From: Streptomyces violaceusniger Tu 4113 | Lineage (GTDB): Bacteria; Actinomycetota; Actinomycetes; Streptomycetales; Streptomycetaceae | Assembly: GCF_000147815.2 (NCBI RefSeq) | Contig: NC_015957.1 | Span: forward strand, 9,486,001 to 9,550,000 | DNA: 64,000 nt | Direction: 5' to 3' | In this document: in pieces, positions 7,519 to 16,431 of the stretch | Layout: each line of letters starts with the position of its first letter | How positions within the stretch are numbered: position 1 is the first letter of the stretch | Made by a program: the position numbers and the translations under genes | Notes under the pieces: model-generated | Databases searched by the model: none | Told to the model about the DNA's origin: nothing | Seen by the model: the letters and a program-made list of their open reading frames with translations, nothing else

Positions 7519-8181
7519 TCAGCCGCGGTGCAGCAGGGCCCGTTCCACCGCCGTCCAGGTGGTGCTGGTCGCCAGGTACAGCGCCGCCGCCAGCGGGACC
7601 ACGGCGGCGGTGACGAGGGTCCCGAACGACAGCAGCGGCAGCGCCCGGGCCACTCCGGGCGCCCCGGGGGCGGTCGTCCTGCGGGCGCGGAGGTACGTCC
7701 AGGTCGCCACGGCCGCGATCAGCGCGAAGAGCCCGAGGTGGACCAGACCCGGGGCCCCGCTGAGCGCCCCGCCCCACCGGGCGCCGAGCGGGGCCCCGGC
7801 GAGCGTGTGGTCGAGGAGGTCTCCGGCGCCGCTGCCGGTGGAGAACACGTGGTACATGACGAAGAAGACCGGAAGCTGGGCGAGCGCCGGGAGACAGCCC
7901 GCCAGCGGTGACGCACCCTCCTTCGCCCGCAGCTCCGCCATGGCGCGCCGCAGCCGCTCGGGGTCGCCCTTGTGCTTGCGGCTCAGCTCCGTGAGCTTCG
8001 GCGCGAGCGCGGCCCGCGCCTTCTCACCGCGCACCGCGGCACGGGCGAGGGGATGCAGTGCGGCGCGGACGCACAGCGTGAACAGGACGATGGCGGCCGC
8101 CGCCGCGGACGCGCCGAAGAGCGGGTCGAGGCCGCCCGCCATGGTGGTCAGCAGGGTGCCGAGGGAAGAGAAAAGGGACAT
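7519..8181 (-). CDS. YidC/Oxa1-family membrane protein insertase (second, short paralogue)
   Basis: 220 residues from the ATG at 8181, which follows GGAGGG at 5 nt; the longer upstream reading frame is not needed. It has the Oxa1 fold: an N-terminal hydrophobic segment, a cytosolic basic hairpin (ARAAVRGEKARAALAPKLTELSRKH) with the RLRRAM helix, then GCLPALAQLPVFFVMYHVF and two more membrane segments. The conserved Arg in the first core helix is seen in LCVRAALHPL. It lacks the C-terminal basic tail of the essential YidC near rpmH, so it is probably a specialised paralogue. Just beyond the stop, another frame encodes Thr-Ala-Pro repeats. Confidence 0.88.
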   Translation of the reverse strand: MSLFSSLGTLLTTMAGGLDPLFGASAAAAAIVLFTLCVRAALHPLARAAVRGEKARAALAPKLTELSRKHKGDPERLRRAMAELRAKEGASPLAGCLPALAQLPVFFVMYHVFSTGSGAGDLLDHTLAGAPLGARWGGALSGAPGLVHLGLFALIAAVATWTYLRARRTTAPGAPGVARALPLLSFGTLVTAAVVPLAAALYLATSTTWTAVERALLHRG

Positions 8182-8261
8182 GGGAGCCCTCCGCGGGTCT
8201 CGTCGTGCCGGAGTGAGGAAGACATCGGCGTGACGAGCCGCGTGGCGCGGCGGTACGAATG

Positions 8262-8335
8262 CTGGAGCTTCCGGGGCTCCGCCCCGGCCCCCGCTCCTCA
8301 AACGCCGGAGAGGCTGGGGGTCCGCCCGTAGAGCG
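8262..8335. repeat. Interspersed Streptomyces palindromic repeat, type A
   Basis: Contains the hairpin CCGGGGC-TCC-GCCCCGG at 8271-8287, then CTCCTCAAACGCCGGAGAG, then GCTGGGGG. I recognise this pattern from memory as a very common intergenic repeat of Streptomyces genomes. It lies between the YidC-like and DUF6412 genes, probably in the transcribed spacer. Confidence 0.7.
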
Positions 8336-8347
8336 AAATGGGTGCGC

Positions 8348-8668
8348 CTACGCGGCCGTCGGCAGACGACGGCCCGGCGCTCGCGGCCTCGGGCGTCCGG
8401 AGGCGTCGGGATCCCGCTGGGGCAGGAACGCCGTACGGCGCTCGCGGTCCCGTATCGCGGTGCGAATCCGCCCGGCGGAGGCGGGTATTCGGCTACGGGG
8501 GGCGAGGATCGCGCAGGTCAGCAGCGCCGTGGCAACGGCGGCCGTGGCCGCCACGGTGGCGGCGAGGGCGACGGCGCTGACGGCCCCGCTCTGCGCCAGC
8601 AGAACCCCGGTCAGCAGAAACAGGCAGACGCCGAGCCGCATGCGCAGCGCTTCGAGTCGTCGCGACAC
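8348..8668 (-). CDS. Small DUF6412-type membrane protein
   Basis: 106 residues from the GTG at 8668 (VSRRLEALRM), which has GAGAGGGGG about 7 nt upstream; another GTG at 8674 and an ATG at 8641 are alternatives. Two hydrophobic segments (residues about 12-30 and 33-55, the second Ala/Val/Thr-rich) are followed by a basic, Arg/Pro-rich cytosolic tail. Small two-helix proteins of this kind are found next to the short YidC paralogue in streptomycetes, and here it lies directly upstream on the same strand. It may be a co-factor or substrate of the insertase; that is inference from position. The gene is flanked on both sides by interspersed palindromic repeats. Confidence 0.65.
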   Translation of the reverse strand: MSRRLEALRMRLGVCLFLLTGVLLAQSGAVSAVALAATVAATAAVATALLTCAILAPRSRIPASAGRIRTAIRDRERRTAFLPQRDPDASGRPRPRAPGRRLPTAA

Positions 8669-8747
8669 CGTCACACCCCCTCTCCCGGCCGGTCTCCCCT
8701 CCTGGCTCCGCCAGTCTAAGCGGCCTCGATGAAGTCCGGTGCGGTTC

Positions 8748-8823
8748 GGGTGCGCCCCGAAGGGGCGCGGGGCTGTGTCGATATGCGGCTCCGCCGCGTG
8801 GGACCAGCCACGACACAGCCGCG
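8748..8823. repeat. Interspersed Streptomyces palindromic repeat, type B
   Basis: Three nested structures: hairpin GCGCCCC-GAA-GGGGCGC (8752-8768), an outer 10-bp stem GGCTGTGTCG (8771-8780) with CGACACAGCC (8811-8820), and inside it GCGGC-TCC-GCCGC (8785-8797). I recognise the arrangement from memory as a second genome-wide Streptomyces repeat. It lies between sortase E and DUF6412 and may also act as terminator. Confidence 0.72.
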
Positions 8824-8862
8824 GATGAACGACCGCACCTCGCGGCACTTCCCGCGGAGCGC

Positions 8863-9627
8863 TTAGTGGCCCCCGCCGACAGCCCGTGGGGCGGCGGCCC
8901 GCAGCCGGGCCCAGACCACCAGGCGGTAGCGGGAGGTGAATTCGGGGGTGCAGGTCGTCAGGGTGAGGTAGTAGCCCGGTTCGGTGTAGCGGTAGCGGGG
9001 ATGGGTGGAGCTGTACGGCACCCGGGCGACCACCGTGCCGTCGGCGGGCGAGGTGCGCGGCAGGGTGCGCTCGACCGTGTACGTGTAGCGGGCGTCGGCG
9101 GTGTCGATGCGCACCGTGTCGCCCGGGCGCACCTCGTCCAACTGCCGGAAGGGCTCGCCGTGGGTGTTGCGGTGGCCCGCGAGGGCGACATTGCCCGCCT
9201 GCCCCGGCTGGGCGGTTCGCGGATAGTGGCCCACGTACCCCTGGTTGAGCACCGCCGCCCGGCTGATGCCCTCGGCGATGGGCACCGTAAGGCCGATGCG
9301 CGGGATCCGGAGCACGGCGTACGCCTGGTCCCGGCGCGGTCCCTGGCCCTCGCCCCCGGTCGCCCGGTCACGGTCGCGGCCGTCCCCAGGAGGGGAATCG
9401 GAGGATCGCGTCGCCCCCGGCGCCGGTGTCGCTGACTCGGCGGCCCCGTCGCGCCACTGCCGCTCCAGTACGCCCACCTCGTGCCGTGCGCCCGCCCTGG
9501 CCTGCCGGTTGGTCCACCACAGTTGGTGGACGACCAGGAGCAGCACCACGAGCCCGAGGGTGACGGCGAGTTCACCGGCCGTCCACAGCCCCCGGGCGAG
9601 CACGGCCCGCCCTCGACGACGTCGCAC
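8863..9627 (-). CDS. Class E sortase
   Basis: 254 residues with a GTG start at 9627. A basic N-terminus and membrane anchor (residues 18-38) are followed by a disordered charged linker (50-100) and the sortase beta-barrel (100-245). The catalytic residues are visible: His152 in GHRNTHG, Cys226 in LTLTTCTPEF and Arg235 in SRYRLVV. Class E enzymes of Streptomyces cleave LAXTG signals and attach aerial-hyphal proteins such as chaplins to the wall. A clear LAATG substrate is encoded 5.4 kb away at 1828-3465. The gene is a single unit, not an operon with its substrate. Confidence 0.95.
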   Translation of the reverse strand: MRRRRGRAVLARGLWTAGELAVTLGLVVLLLVVHQLWWTNRQARAGARHEVGVLERQWRDGAAESATPAPGATRSSDSPPGDGRDRDRATGGEGQGPRRDQAYAVLRIPRIGLTVPIAEGISRAAVLNQGYVGHYPRTAQPGQAGNVALAGHRNTHGEPFRQLDEVRPGDTVRIDTADARYTYTVERTLPRTSPADGTVVARVPYSSTHPRYRYTEPGYYLTLTTCTPEFTSRYRLVVWARLRAAAPRAVGGGH

Positions 9628-9676
9628 GCGCGCACCATAGGCCAGGCCGCGCGCACCTGCCAGAGACAGGGCGCGG

Positions 9677-10999
9677 CTATCCGCCCATCACCCGCGAGAC
9701 CGTATAGATCACCAGCCCGGCCAGGGCACCCACCACCGTGCCGTTGATCCGGATGAACTGCAGATCCCGGCCGATATGGGCCTCGATCTTCCGCGAGGTG
9801 TGCTCCGCGTCCCAGCCCGCCACCGTCTCGGTGATCAGCGAGGTGATCTCGTCCCGATACGTCGTCACCACATAGACGGCGGCGTCCTCCAGCCAGCCGT
9901 CGGCCTTGTCCCGCAGCCGTCGGTCCGTCACCATCCGCCTGCCCAGCGACAGAATCGCCGCCCGCGCCCGCTGCCGCAGCTCGCTGCGCTCGTCCTCGGC
10001 CGCCGTGACGATCATCGCCCGCACCGAGGCCCAGGCCGTGGCGATGATGTCCTGGACGTCGCCGCGCCCCAGCACCTCGCTCTTGACCCGCTCCACCCGC
10101 GCCCGGGTGTCGGTGTCGGACTGCAGATCCCCGGCGAAGTCGGTGAGGAAGCGGTCCAGGGCGCCGCGCGCCGGATGGGCGGGCATATCGCGCATCTCGG
10201 TGACGAAGCGCAGCAGTTCCTTGTAGACGCGGTCGCCGACCTTGCGGTCCACGAACCGCGGCGTCCAGCCGGGGGCACCGCCGGTCACGGCCTGCATCAC
10301 CGATTCGTTGTGCTCCACCAGCCAGTCGTGGGCGCGCAGGCACACCAGGTCCACGGCGCGGCGATGGCCGCCCTCCGCGACAACGCGCTCCAGCAGCTTG
10401 CCCAGGCCCGGCGCGACCTCCTGGGCGTCCGCCCGGCGGGTGATCGCCTCGCCCACCACGGCCTGCACATCGGAGTCGCGCAGCACCGTGAGCGCGCCGC
10501 GCAGCGCGGTCGCCAGCTCGGCCGTCACCCGCTCGGCATGCTCGGGCTGGACGAGCCAGGTGCCGAGCCGGCCGCCGATGCCGACCGCGCGCAGCCGCAT
10601 CCGTACGACGTCCCCGGAGAGGAAGTTCTCCCCGACGAACTCCCCGAGGCTGGCCCCGAGCTGGTCCTTCTTGGTGGGGATGATCGCCGTATGGGGAATC
10701 GGCAGCCCCATGGGCCGCCGGAAGAGCGCGGTGACCGCGAACCAGTCGGCCAGGGCGCCCACCATGCCCGCCTCGGCGGCCGCGGCGACATAGCCGGTCC
10801 AGCCGCCGATACCGGAGGAGCGCGCCCAGGTGGCGAGCACGTACACCAGTGCGACGCCGAGCAGCATGCCGGTGGCGAGCGCCTTCATCCGGCGCACACC
10901 GCGCCGCCGCTCCACGTCCAGGGGGCTGTCCGTGACAAAGGGCACAGCCGCGCCCCCGGGCGGCGGGGCCGCCGTCTCACCAGTCGTTCTTCGCTCCAT
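9677..10999 (-). CDS. DUF445 family membrane protein
   Basis: 440 residues from the ATG at 10999 (MERRTTG), chosen for GGTGGAG 3-4 nt upstream; the ATG at 11029 adds ten residues, and the frame stays open far upstream without coding character. DUF445 (YjiN/YheB-like) features are clear: a membrane segment around residues 40-58, AEAGMVGALADWFAVTALFRRPMGLPIPHTAIIPTKKDQLG, a long helical central region, and a second membrane helix at the very C-terminus (GTVVGALAGLVIYTVSR). The fold is thought to span the membrane with a large cytosolic helical domain. No biochemical function is established for the family. Confidence 0.93.
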   Translation of the reverse strand: MERRTTGETAAPPPGGAAVPFVTDSPLDVERRRGVRRMKALATGMLLGVALVYVLATWARSSGIGGWTGYVAAAAEAGMVGALADWFAVTALFRRPMGLPIPHTAIIPTKKDQLGASLGEFVGENFLSGDVVRMRLRAVGIGGRLGTWLVQPEHAERVTAELATALRGALTVLRDSDVQAVVGEAITRRADAQEVAPGLGKLLERVVAEGGHRRAVDLVCLRAHDWLVEHNESVMQAVTGGAPGWTPRFVDRKVGDRVYKELLRFVTEMRDMPAHPARGALDRFLTDFAGDLQSDTDTRARVERVKSEVLGRGDVQDIIATAWASVRAMIVTAAEDERSELRQRARAAILSLGRRMVTDRRLRDKADGWLEDAAVYVVTTYRDEITSLITETVAGWDAEHTSRKIEAHIGRDLQFIRINGTVVGALAGLVIYTVSRVMGG

Positions 11000-11261
11000 A
11001 CGCTCCACCCGGTCGGCCCGTCCCCTCATGCATTGTCTCTTTCCGGTCTCAGTGGCCCAAGGGTGGAACGAACGGTGAGTTCCCGTCGTCTGTCCGGGGG
11101 AGCGACCCAGCACATTGGGGGCAGGCCGACAGGCGGAGCCGGGTCCCGCCATGGGATCATGAGTCACCGACCGGACCGCATCGGCGCTGCCGGATACCAC
11201 CCGCCGTTCCCGTCCACATCCGGAGCCTCGGGCTCCGTCCGCCCGAGGAGACAACCCGCTC

Positions 11262-12584
11262 ATGAGCATGCCCCCAATGCCCAGACGCACGGGGTATGCC
11301 GTGCTCGCTGCGCTGGCGGCTGTGGTGATCCTCGTCTCCACCGCGATATTCATCGGGCTCGGTGGCGACAAGGGCGGTACGGACTCCCGTGCGCAGGGGG
11401 CCCGCGGCTCTGCCGATCCGGCCTCGGCCGGGTCCTGGGTGGGTACCTGGTCCACCTCGGCGGCGGCCGCCGAGCCGAGGACGCTGCGCGGCCTGTCGGG
11501 CATGTCGATACGGAACGTGGTGCACACCACCATCGGCGGCACCAGCTCCCGCATCCAGCTCTCCAACTTCTACAGCAGCCGTCCGCTGACGATCACGCAT
11601 GCCTCGCTGGCGCTGGCCGCCGCGCCCAGCAACCCCACCGCGGCGACCGGCACCATGCGCCGCCTCGCCTTCAACAACCGCACCTGGGTGACGATCCCGC
11701 CCGGTAAGGCCATCACCAGCGACCCGGTGCGGCTCGCCGTCCCGGACTCGGCCGACCTGCTGGTCACCACCTACACCCCGCAGGCGTCCGGCTCGGTCAC
11801 CTACCATCCGCACGCCCGCCAGACGTCGTACATGGCGCGTGGCGACCGTACGGAGGACACGGCGGGCGCCGCCTACACCCAGCAGAGCCCGTACTGGCGC
11901 TATCTGACCGGCGTGGACGTGTGGTCCAAGCAGGCCGAGGGCGCGGTCGCGGTGCTGGGCGACTCGATCACCGACGGCATCACCTCCACCGCCGGGGCCA
12001 ACCACCGGTGGACCGACTTCCTCTCCGAGCGGCTGCGCAGCGAGCCCGGCGCGCCCCGATTCGGCGTGCTCAACCAGGGCATCAGCGGCAACCGCGTGCT
12101 GAGCGACGGCACGCAGTATCCGCCCAACAACCCCAGCGGGCTCTCCCGCTTCGACCGCGACGTGCTCTCCCGTACGGGCGTCAAGGCCGTGATCGTCGAG
12201 CTGGGCGTCAACGACATACTGCGCATCCCCCACGAGACCGACCCCAACCGGATCGTGTGGGGCCTGAAGCGGCTGACCGAACAGGCCCACGCGCGGGGCC
12301 TGCGGGTCATCGGAGCCACCCTGACGCCCTTCTACGGGCACCGCGGCTACACACCCCAGCTTGACGCCGTACGCGAGCAGGTCAACGCGCGGATCCGGGC
12401 CGGGAGGGTCTTCGACGAGGTCGTGGACTTCGACAAGGCGCTGCGCGACCCGATCAGCCCGCTACGGCTGCGCCCGGTGTACGACTCGGGCGACCATCTG
12501 CACCCGAGCGACGACGGCTACCGGGCGATGGCGCGGGCGCTGGACCTGGACCACCTGCGGGGCCGCACGGCGGCCGAGCTCTAG
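11262..12584 (+). CDS. SGNH/GDSL hydrolase, exported
   Basis: 440 residues. The start is supported by GAGGAG upstream. An N-terminal hydrophobic segment (residues 12-34) is a signal anchor or signal peptide. Residues 50-210 form an extra N-terminal beta domain seen in actinobacterial secreted GDSL esterases. The SGNH blocks follow: VLGDSITDG (Ser nucleophile), the Gly block in NQGISGNRVL, the Asn block in VIVELGVND, and the C-terminal HPSDDGYRAMA with the Asp-His pair. The role is an extracellular esterase or deacetylase acting on a polysaccharide or lipid ester. It stands alone, convergent with the DUF1707 gene. Confidence 0.94.
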   Translation: MSMPPMPRRTGYAVLAALAAVVILVSTAIFIGLGGDKGGTDSRAQGARGSADPASAGSWVGTWSTSAAAAEPRTLRGLSGMSIRNVVHTTIGGTSSRIQLSNFYSSRPLTITHASLALAAAPSNPTAATGTMRRLAFNNRTWVTIPPGKAITSDPVRLAVPDSADLLVTTYTPQASGSVTYHPHARQTSYMARGDRTEDTAGAAYTQQSPYWRYLTGVDVWSKQAEGAVAVLGDSITDGITSTAGANHRWTDFLSERLRSEPGAPRFGVLNQGISGNRVLSDGTQYPPNNPSGLSRFDRDVLSRTGVKAVIVELGVNDILRIPHETDPNRIVWGLKRLTEQAHARGLRVIGATLTPFYGHRGYTPQLDAVREQVNARIRAGRVFDEVVDFDKALRDPISPLRLRPVYDSGDHLHPSDDGYRAMARALDLDHLRGRTAAEL

Positions 12585-12627
12585 CCGGAGCTTCTCGCCC
12601 GGTACCCGGAGCGGGCCCCGTAAGGGC

Positions 12628-13428
12628 CTAGTAGTCGTCGCGGCGCTCCTTCTCCAGGGACAGCCGGCGCTCCTCCCGCTCCTCACGGCGCCCGTCGCGC
12701 CGCGCGCCCCGCACTTCCCGGCGCTCGGTGCGCAGCTCGTCCCTGCGCTCGGCCTTCACCCGGCGGCGCTCCTCCTTGAGGCGCTTGTGCTCCTCCTTAC
12801 GGAGCTTGCGCTCGACTGTGACTCCGCCGAAGAGCGCAAGGCCGGTGACGGTCACCCGCGGCGCGCCGGGCTCGCCCTCGACCCCTCCGCTGTGGTCGAA
12901 GCCGCCCATGATGCCGATGCCGCTGACATGGGTGTCGACGCCCGGCTCCACGGTGACCTGCACGCCGCCCATGAGGGCGAAGCAGCGGATGACGATCTCG
13001 CGGTCCTCGAACCGGGCCTCGCGCAGATCGATCTCACCTCCGCCCATGAGGGTGAACGCGGTGAAGCGGCGCGGCACGGTCCAGGTGCCCTTGCGCTGGA
13101 AGCCCCCCATGATCGCGATCCCCGTGCGGGACGTCGGGGTGCCGCCGATGCGCTCCCTCCAGCCGGTGGGATCGGCCGGGGCCGGCGGGGCGGGAGCGGC
13201 ACTGCCGGGCACCGGGAGGTCCCGTACCAGCGGCTCCAACTCGCCGTGGGTGCGCGCCGTGTAGGCCGCGTTCAGCCGCTCGTCGAACTCCTCCATGTCC
13301 AGGCGGCCTTCGGCGACGGCTTCGCGGAGGACCTCCGCGATCCGCTCCCGCTCGGCGTCGGAGGCCCGCATCCCGGCCGGGTCCGGGAGGTCGGGGCTCG
13401 CCCCCTGGGAAGAACCAGCGCTCGTCAT
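12628..13428 (-). CDS. DUF1707 / LiaF-like C-terminal domain protein
   Basis: 266 residues. The N-terminal DUF1707 domain (residues 18-70) has MRASDAERERIAEVLREAVAEGRLDMEEFDERL. A Pro/Ala linker follows, then a beta-helix-like region with repeated IMGGF / LMGGGEIDLREA / LMGGVQVTVEPG turns, typical of the cell-wall-stress LiaF-type domain. The last 60 residues are a highly charged Arg/Glu/Lys helix (RKEEHKRLKEERRR), likely coiled coil. There is no membrane segment. It may be a cytosolic sensor or scaffold protein. It lies downstream of the ABC exporter genes on the same strand with a 117-bp gap, so the association is weak. Confidence 0.88.
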   Translation of the reverse strand: MTSAGSSQGASPDLPDPAGMRASDAERERIAEVLREAVAEGRLDMEEFDERLNAAYTARTHGELEPLVRDLPVPGSAAPAPPAPADPTGWRERIGGTPTSRTGIAIMGGFQRKGTWTVPRRFTAFTLMGGGEIDLREARFEDREIVIRCFALMGGVQVTVEPGVDTHVSGIGIMGGFDHSGGVEGEPGAPRVTVTGLALFGGVTVERKLRKEEHKRLKEERRRVKAERRDELRTERREVRGARRDGRREEREERRLSLEKERRDDY

Positions 13429-13545
13429 ACGGACAGACTAACGGCGGGCACCGGCCATGGCCCGTATCTCGTACGGGGGTGCCGCCCCCGATCCGTCCAC
13501 GGTCACGGCCACCGGCCCGTTCACGGGCCCCGCCCCCGGCCCCGC

Positions 13546-14532
13546 TCACGCTCCGCGCCCGGCCGACCGGCCCTCCCCGCCGTGCAGCATCCTCGCGATC
13601 ACGTCCTCGATCTCGGGCTCGCGCACCGAGAGGTCCACCATCGGATAGCCGTCGGCGACCGCCGCGACGATCGGCGCCGCGCTGCTGGTCGCCGGGAAGG
13701 CCAGCCACTGCCGGGGCCCCTCGACCCGCACCGTCCGGGCCCCGGGGATCTCGATGGGCGGCAGCTCCTGCTCCAGGTCGACCACGAGGGTGCGTTCGCT
13801 CTCCCCCACCGCGTGCAGCCCGTCGAGCCCGCCGTCGTAGACCAGCCGGCCGTGGTCGATGACCATCACCCGCTTGCACAGCAGTTCGATATCGGTCAGA
13901 TCGTGGGTGGTGAGCAGCACGGTGGTGCCCTGCTCGGCGTTCACATCGCGCAGGAACTCCCGCACCTTCGCCTTGCTGACCACATCGAGCCCGATGGTCG
14001 GCTCGTCGAGATAGAGCACCTCGGGGTCGTGCAGCAGGGCGGCCGCGATATCGCCGCGCATCCGCTGGCCCAGCGAGAGCTGACGCACCGGCACGTCCAA
14101 CAGCTCGCTCAGGTTGAGCAGTTCCACGCAGCGGTCCAGGTTCTCCCGGTAGCGGTCGTCGGGGATCCGGTACATCCGCCGCACCAGCGCGTACGAATCG
14201 CGCAGCGGCAGATCCCACCACAGGGTGGTCCGCTGCCCGAAGACCACCCCGATCCGGCGCGCGAGCCGCGTCCGCTCCCTGGAGGGGTCGATGCCGGCGA
14301 CCCTCAGCCGCCCGCCGCTGGGCACCAGGATCCCGGTCAGCATCTTGATCGTGGTGGACTTCCCGGCGCCGTTCGGCCCGATGTAGCCCACCATCTCGCC
14401 GCGCGGCACCCGGAAGCTGATGCCGTCCACCGCGCGCACCTCGCGCCGCTCACGGCGCATCAGCCCGGCTCTGCGCCGCACCTGGAACACCTTCTCGACA
14501 CCGTCGAGCTCGATCAGATCGTCCACGGCCAT
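13546..14532 (-). CDS. ABC transporter ATP-binding protein (ABC-2 exporter)
   Basis: 328 residues with all nucleotide-binding motifs: Walker A GPNGAGKST near residue 55, Q-loop FGQRTTLWWDLPLRDS, signature LSLGQRMRGD, Walker B VLYLDEPTIGLD and a switch His in LTTHDLTDIE. The sequence after the H-loop and the extra C-terminal 80 residues are typical of ATPases that pair with DUF990-type permeases. It is the third gene of a three-gene unit (permease, permease, ATPase) with 9 bp to the preceding permease. The cargo is unknown; related streptomycete sets export lipids or xenobiotics. Confidence 0.95.
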   Translation of the reverse strand: MAVDDLIELDGVEKVFQVRRRAGLMRRERREVRAVDGISFRVPRGEMVGYIGPNGAGKSTTIKMLTGILVPSGGRLRVAGIDPSRERTRLARRIGVVFGQRTTLWWDLPLRDSYALVRRMYRIPDDRYRENLDRCVELLNLSELLDVPVRQLSLGQRMRGDIAAALLHDPEVLYLDEPTIGLDVVSKAKVREFLRDVNAEQGTTVLLTTHDLTDIELLCKRVMVIDHGRLVYDGGLDGLHAVGESERTLVVDLEQELPPIEIPGARTVRVEGPRQWLAFPATSSAAPIVAAVADGYPMVDLSVREPEIEDVIARMLHGGEGRSAGRGA

Positions 14533-14541
14533 CCCTCCCCC

Positions 14542-15360
14542 TCAGCTCCCCGTGCTCTGATACGCCCGCAGCCCCGCCCGCCAGGCCAGCCCCGCCACCG
14601 CACAGCAGCCGCAGGCGACCAGCGGCGCCGCGAAGCCGATCCGGGCGGGGAGCCCCAGCGGATCGGGGCGGCCCAGGATGTGCAGCGCCGGCAGCCAGTT
14701 GACGAAGGCCAGCGGGATGACGAAGGTGACGCCCCGCAGCAGCTCCTTGCCGAAGACCGTCGGCGGGTACTCCAGCAGCGTGGTCCCGCCGAAGGTGAAG
14801 GCGTTCTGCACCTCGGAGGCGTCCTTGGCCCAGAACTGGAAGGCGCCGCCGAGCACGAACAGCGCCCCGAAGATGGCGCCCCCGCTCAGCAGCATCACCG
14901 GCATCAGCAGCACCCGGTCCACCGTCCAGTCGATGTCCAGCCGGCTCAGCGACCAGCCGAGCAGCACCGCCCCCTGGGTGATCCGGCCCAGCCGGCGCAG
15001 CGCGAAGCGGTCGGCGGCGACCTGGGCGAGTATCGGCACCGGCCGCACCAGCAGGGTGTCCATCGTGCCGTCGCGCACCCGCTGGCCCAGCCGGCCCATG
15101 GTGCCCAGCGTGAGATCGGCGAGGCCGAAGGCGACGCTGGTGGTGCCGTAGAGGAAGGCGACCTCGTCAAGGGTGAAGCCGCCCAATTGCCCGATGTGGG
15201 TGAACATCAACGCGATCGCGACGAAGTCCAGACCGGTCGCGAGGAGGTTCCCCAGCGTCATGATCAGGAACGAGGTGCGGTACGCCATCGTGGAGCGCAC
15301 CCACATCCCGACGATCAGGACGTAGGCCCGGAGCCCGTTGGACACGGCCGACTCAGCCAC
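14542..15360 (-). CDS. ABC-2 (DUF990-type) permease, second subunit
   Basis: 272 residues from the GTG at 15360 (VAESAVSNGLRAYVLIVGMWVRSTMAYR), which overlaps the preceding stop by 8 nt and implies translational coupling. About six membrane helices; the first begins after the basic amphipathic VRSTMAYRTSFL segment typical of the family. It forms a heterodimeric pore with the product of the gene before it and is driven by the ATPase after it. The upstream in-frame extension lacks a ribosome site and lies inside the neighbouring gene. Confidence 0.9.
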   Translation of the reverse strand: MAESAVSNGLRAYVLIVGMWVRSTMAYRTSFLIMTLGNLLATGLDFVAIALMFTHIGQLGGFTLDEVAFLYGTTSVAFGLADLTLGTMGRLGQRVRDGTMDTLLVRPVPILAQVAADRFALRRLGRITQGAVLLGWSLSRLDIDWTVDRVLLMPVMLLSGGAIFGALFVLGGAFQFWAKDASEVQNAFTFGGTTLLEYPPTVFGKELLRGVTFVIPLAFVNWLPALHILGRPDPLGLPARIGFAAPLVACGCCAVAGLAWRAGLRAYQSTGS

Positions 15361-16153
15361 CCTGGACCACCACCTTCCGGGTCGCCACCGACTGCAGCAC
15401 CCGCCCCGCCGCCAGCAGCACCACCATCCACCCCGCCTGGAAGGCGAACGCCCCCAGCAGCCCCGCCCCCCGGTGCTCCTCCAGGAAGACATCCGCGGGC
15501 ACCTGGAGCATCGCCGCCCAGGGCAGCGCGCGGGCGATCTCGCCGAGCTGCCCGGGGAAGACGTTGAGCGGCAGGATCATCCCGGAGAAGAACAGGCACA
15601 GCAGCCCGCTCAGCATGGCCAGCCCCGTCCCGTCGAGCAGCCAGAAGGAGGCGAGCGAGACCAGATAGCGCACCGCGAAGCCGACGCACACCGCGAGCAC
15701 CACCGACAGCAGGAACCACAGCCAGGTCAAGGGCGAGGCGGGCAGCCGGAGTTCGAAGACCAGCGCCCCGATCCCCATCGGCACCACGCCGCGCCCCAGC
15801 AACTGGAACAGCGCCCGGCCGAGCTCGGTGGCCAGCCACCACGACTGGAGGTCGACGGGGCGGTAGAGGTCCACGGCGATGTCACCGGAGCGGATGCGGT
15901 CCTGCAGCTCCTCCTGGAAGCCGCCGCCCATCAGCGCTACGGCCGCCAGCAGCGCCTGGCCGAGCCAGACGAAGGTCAGCGCCTGGTCGAGGTCGTAGCC
16001 GCCGAGGTGCGGCCGCTCGTCCCACAGCGCGGTGTAGGTGTAGGCGAGGATGAAGCCGAAAACGGTATTGGTGAAGACCCCGGCCACGGTGGCGATCCGA
16101 TACGTCGCGTAGCGTTTGAAGCCGCTGACCGCGACGGCCGCGTACAGCCGCAT
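15353..16153 (-). CDS. ABC-2 (DUF990-type) permease, first subunit
   Basis: 266 residues from the ATG at 16153 (MRLYAAVAVSGFKRYATYR), preceded by a purine-rich GGGAGGGAGGGG. Six predicted membrane helices with the same opening motif as the second permease (basic amphipathic helix, then GVFTNTVFGFILAYTYTALW). DLDQALTFVWLGQALL and the RIRSGDIAVDLYRPVD loop are recognisable family features. It is the promoter-proximal gene of the exporter operon; the divergent PBP gene begins 278 bp away. Confidence 0.92.
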   Translation of the reverse strand: MRLYAAVAVSGFKRYATYRIATVAGVFTNTVFGFILAYTYTALWDERPHLGGYDLDQALTFVWLGQALLAAVALMGGGFQEELQDRIRSGDIAVDLYRPVDLQSWWLATELGRALFQLLGRGVVPMGIGALVFELRLPASPLTWLWFLLSVVLAVCVGFAVRYLVSLASFWLLDGTGLAMLSGLLCLFFSGMILPLNVFPGQLGEIARALPWAAMLQVPADVFLEEHRGAGLLGAFAFQAGWMVVLLAAGRVLQSVATRKVVVQGG

Positions 16154-16431
16154 CCGCCCGCCCCTCCCTCCCTCGACCACGGCGCCCGGCCGGCGCCAAA
16201 ATCCGGAGCCTAGTGGGGTGACCGGAGAGACGGCCAGGCAATATTCACCGGATGGTGTGAGCGGAATCATCCATGTGGCCGGTCACAGACCAGTCACGGG
16301 TGCGCGCCACGTCCTCGGCCCGGAACGGATGATGCGACAGTGTTTTATCGGGCGTACGACGCGAATCGCCCGACCGTGCACGATCCTGCCGCCGTGCAAC
16401 CCTCGACGGCGGCCGAGGAGTCTCAGGAGAC

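Noticed and set aside
12361..15567. 1068-residue + strand frame
   Set aside because: It runs antisense over DUF1707, the ABC ATPase and a permease; composition is His/Gly/Pro-rich with no motif.
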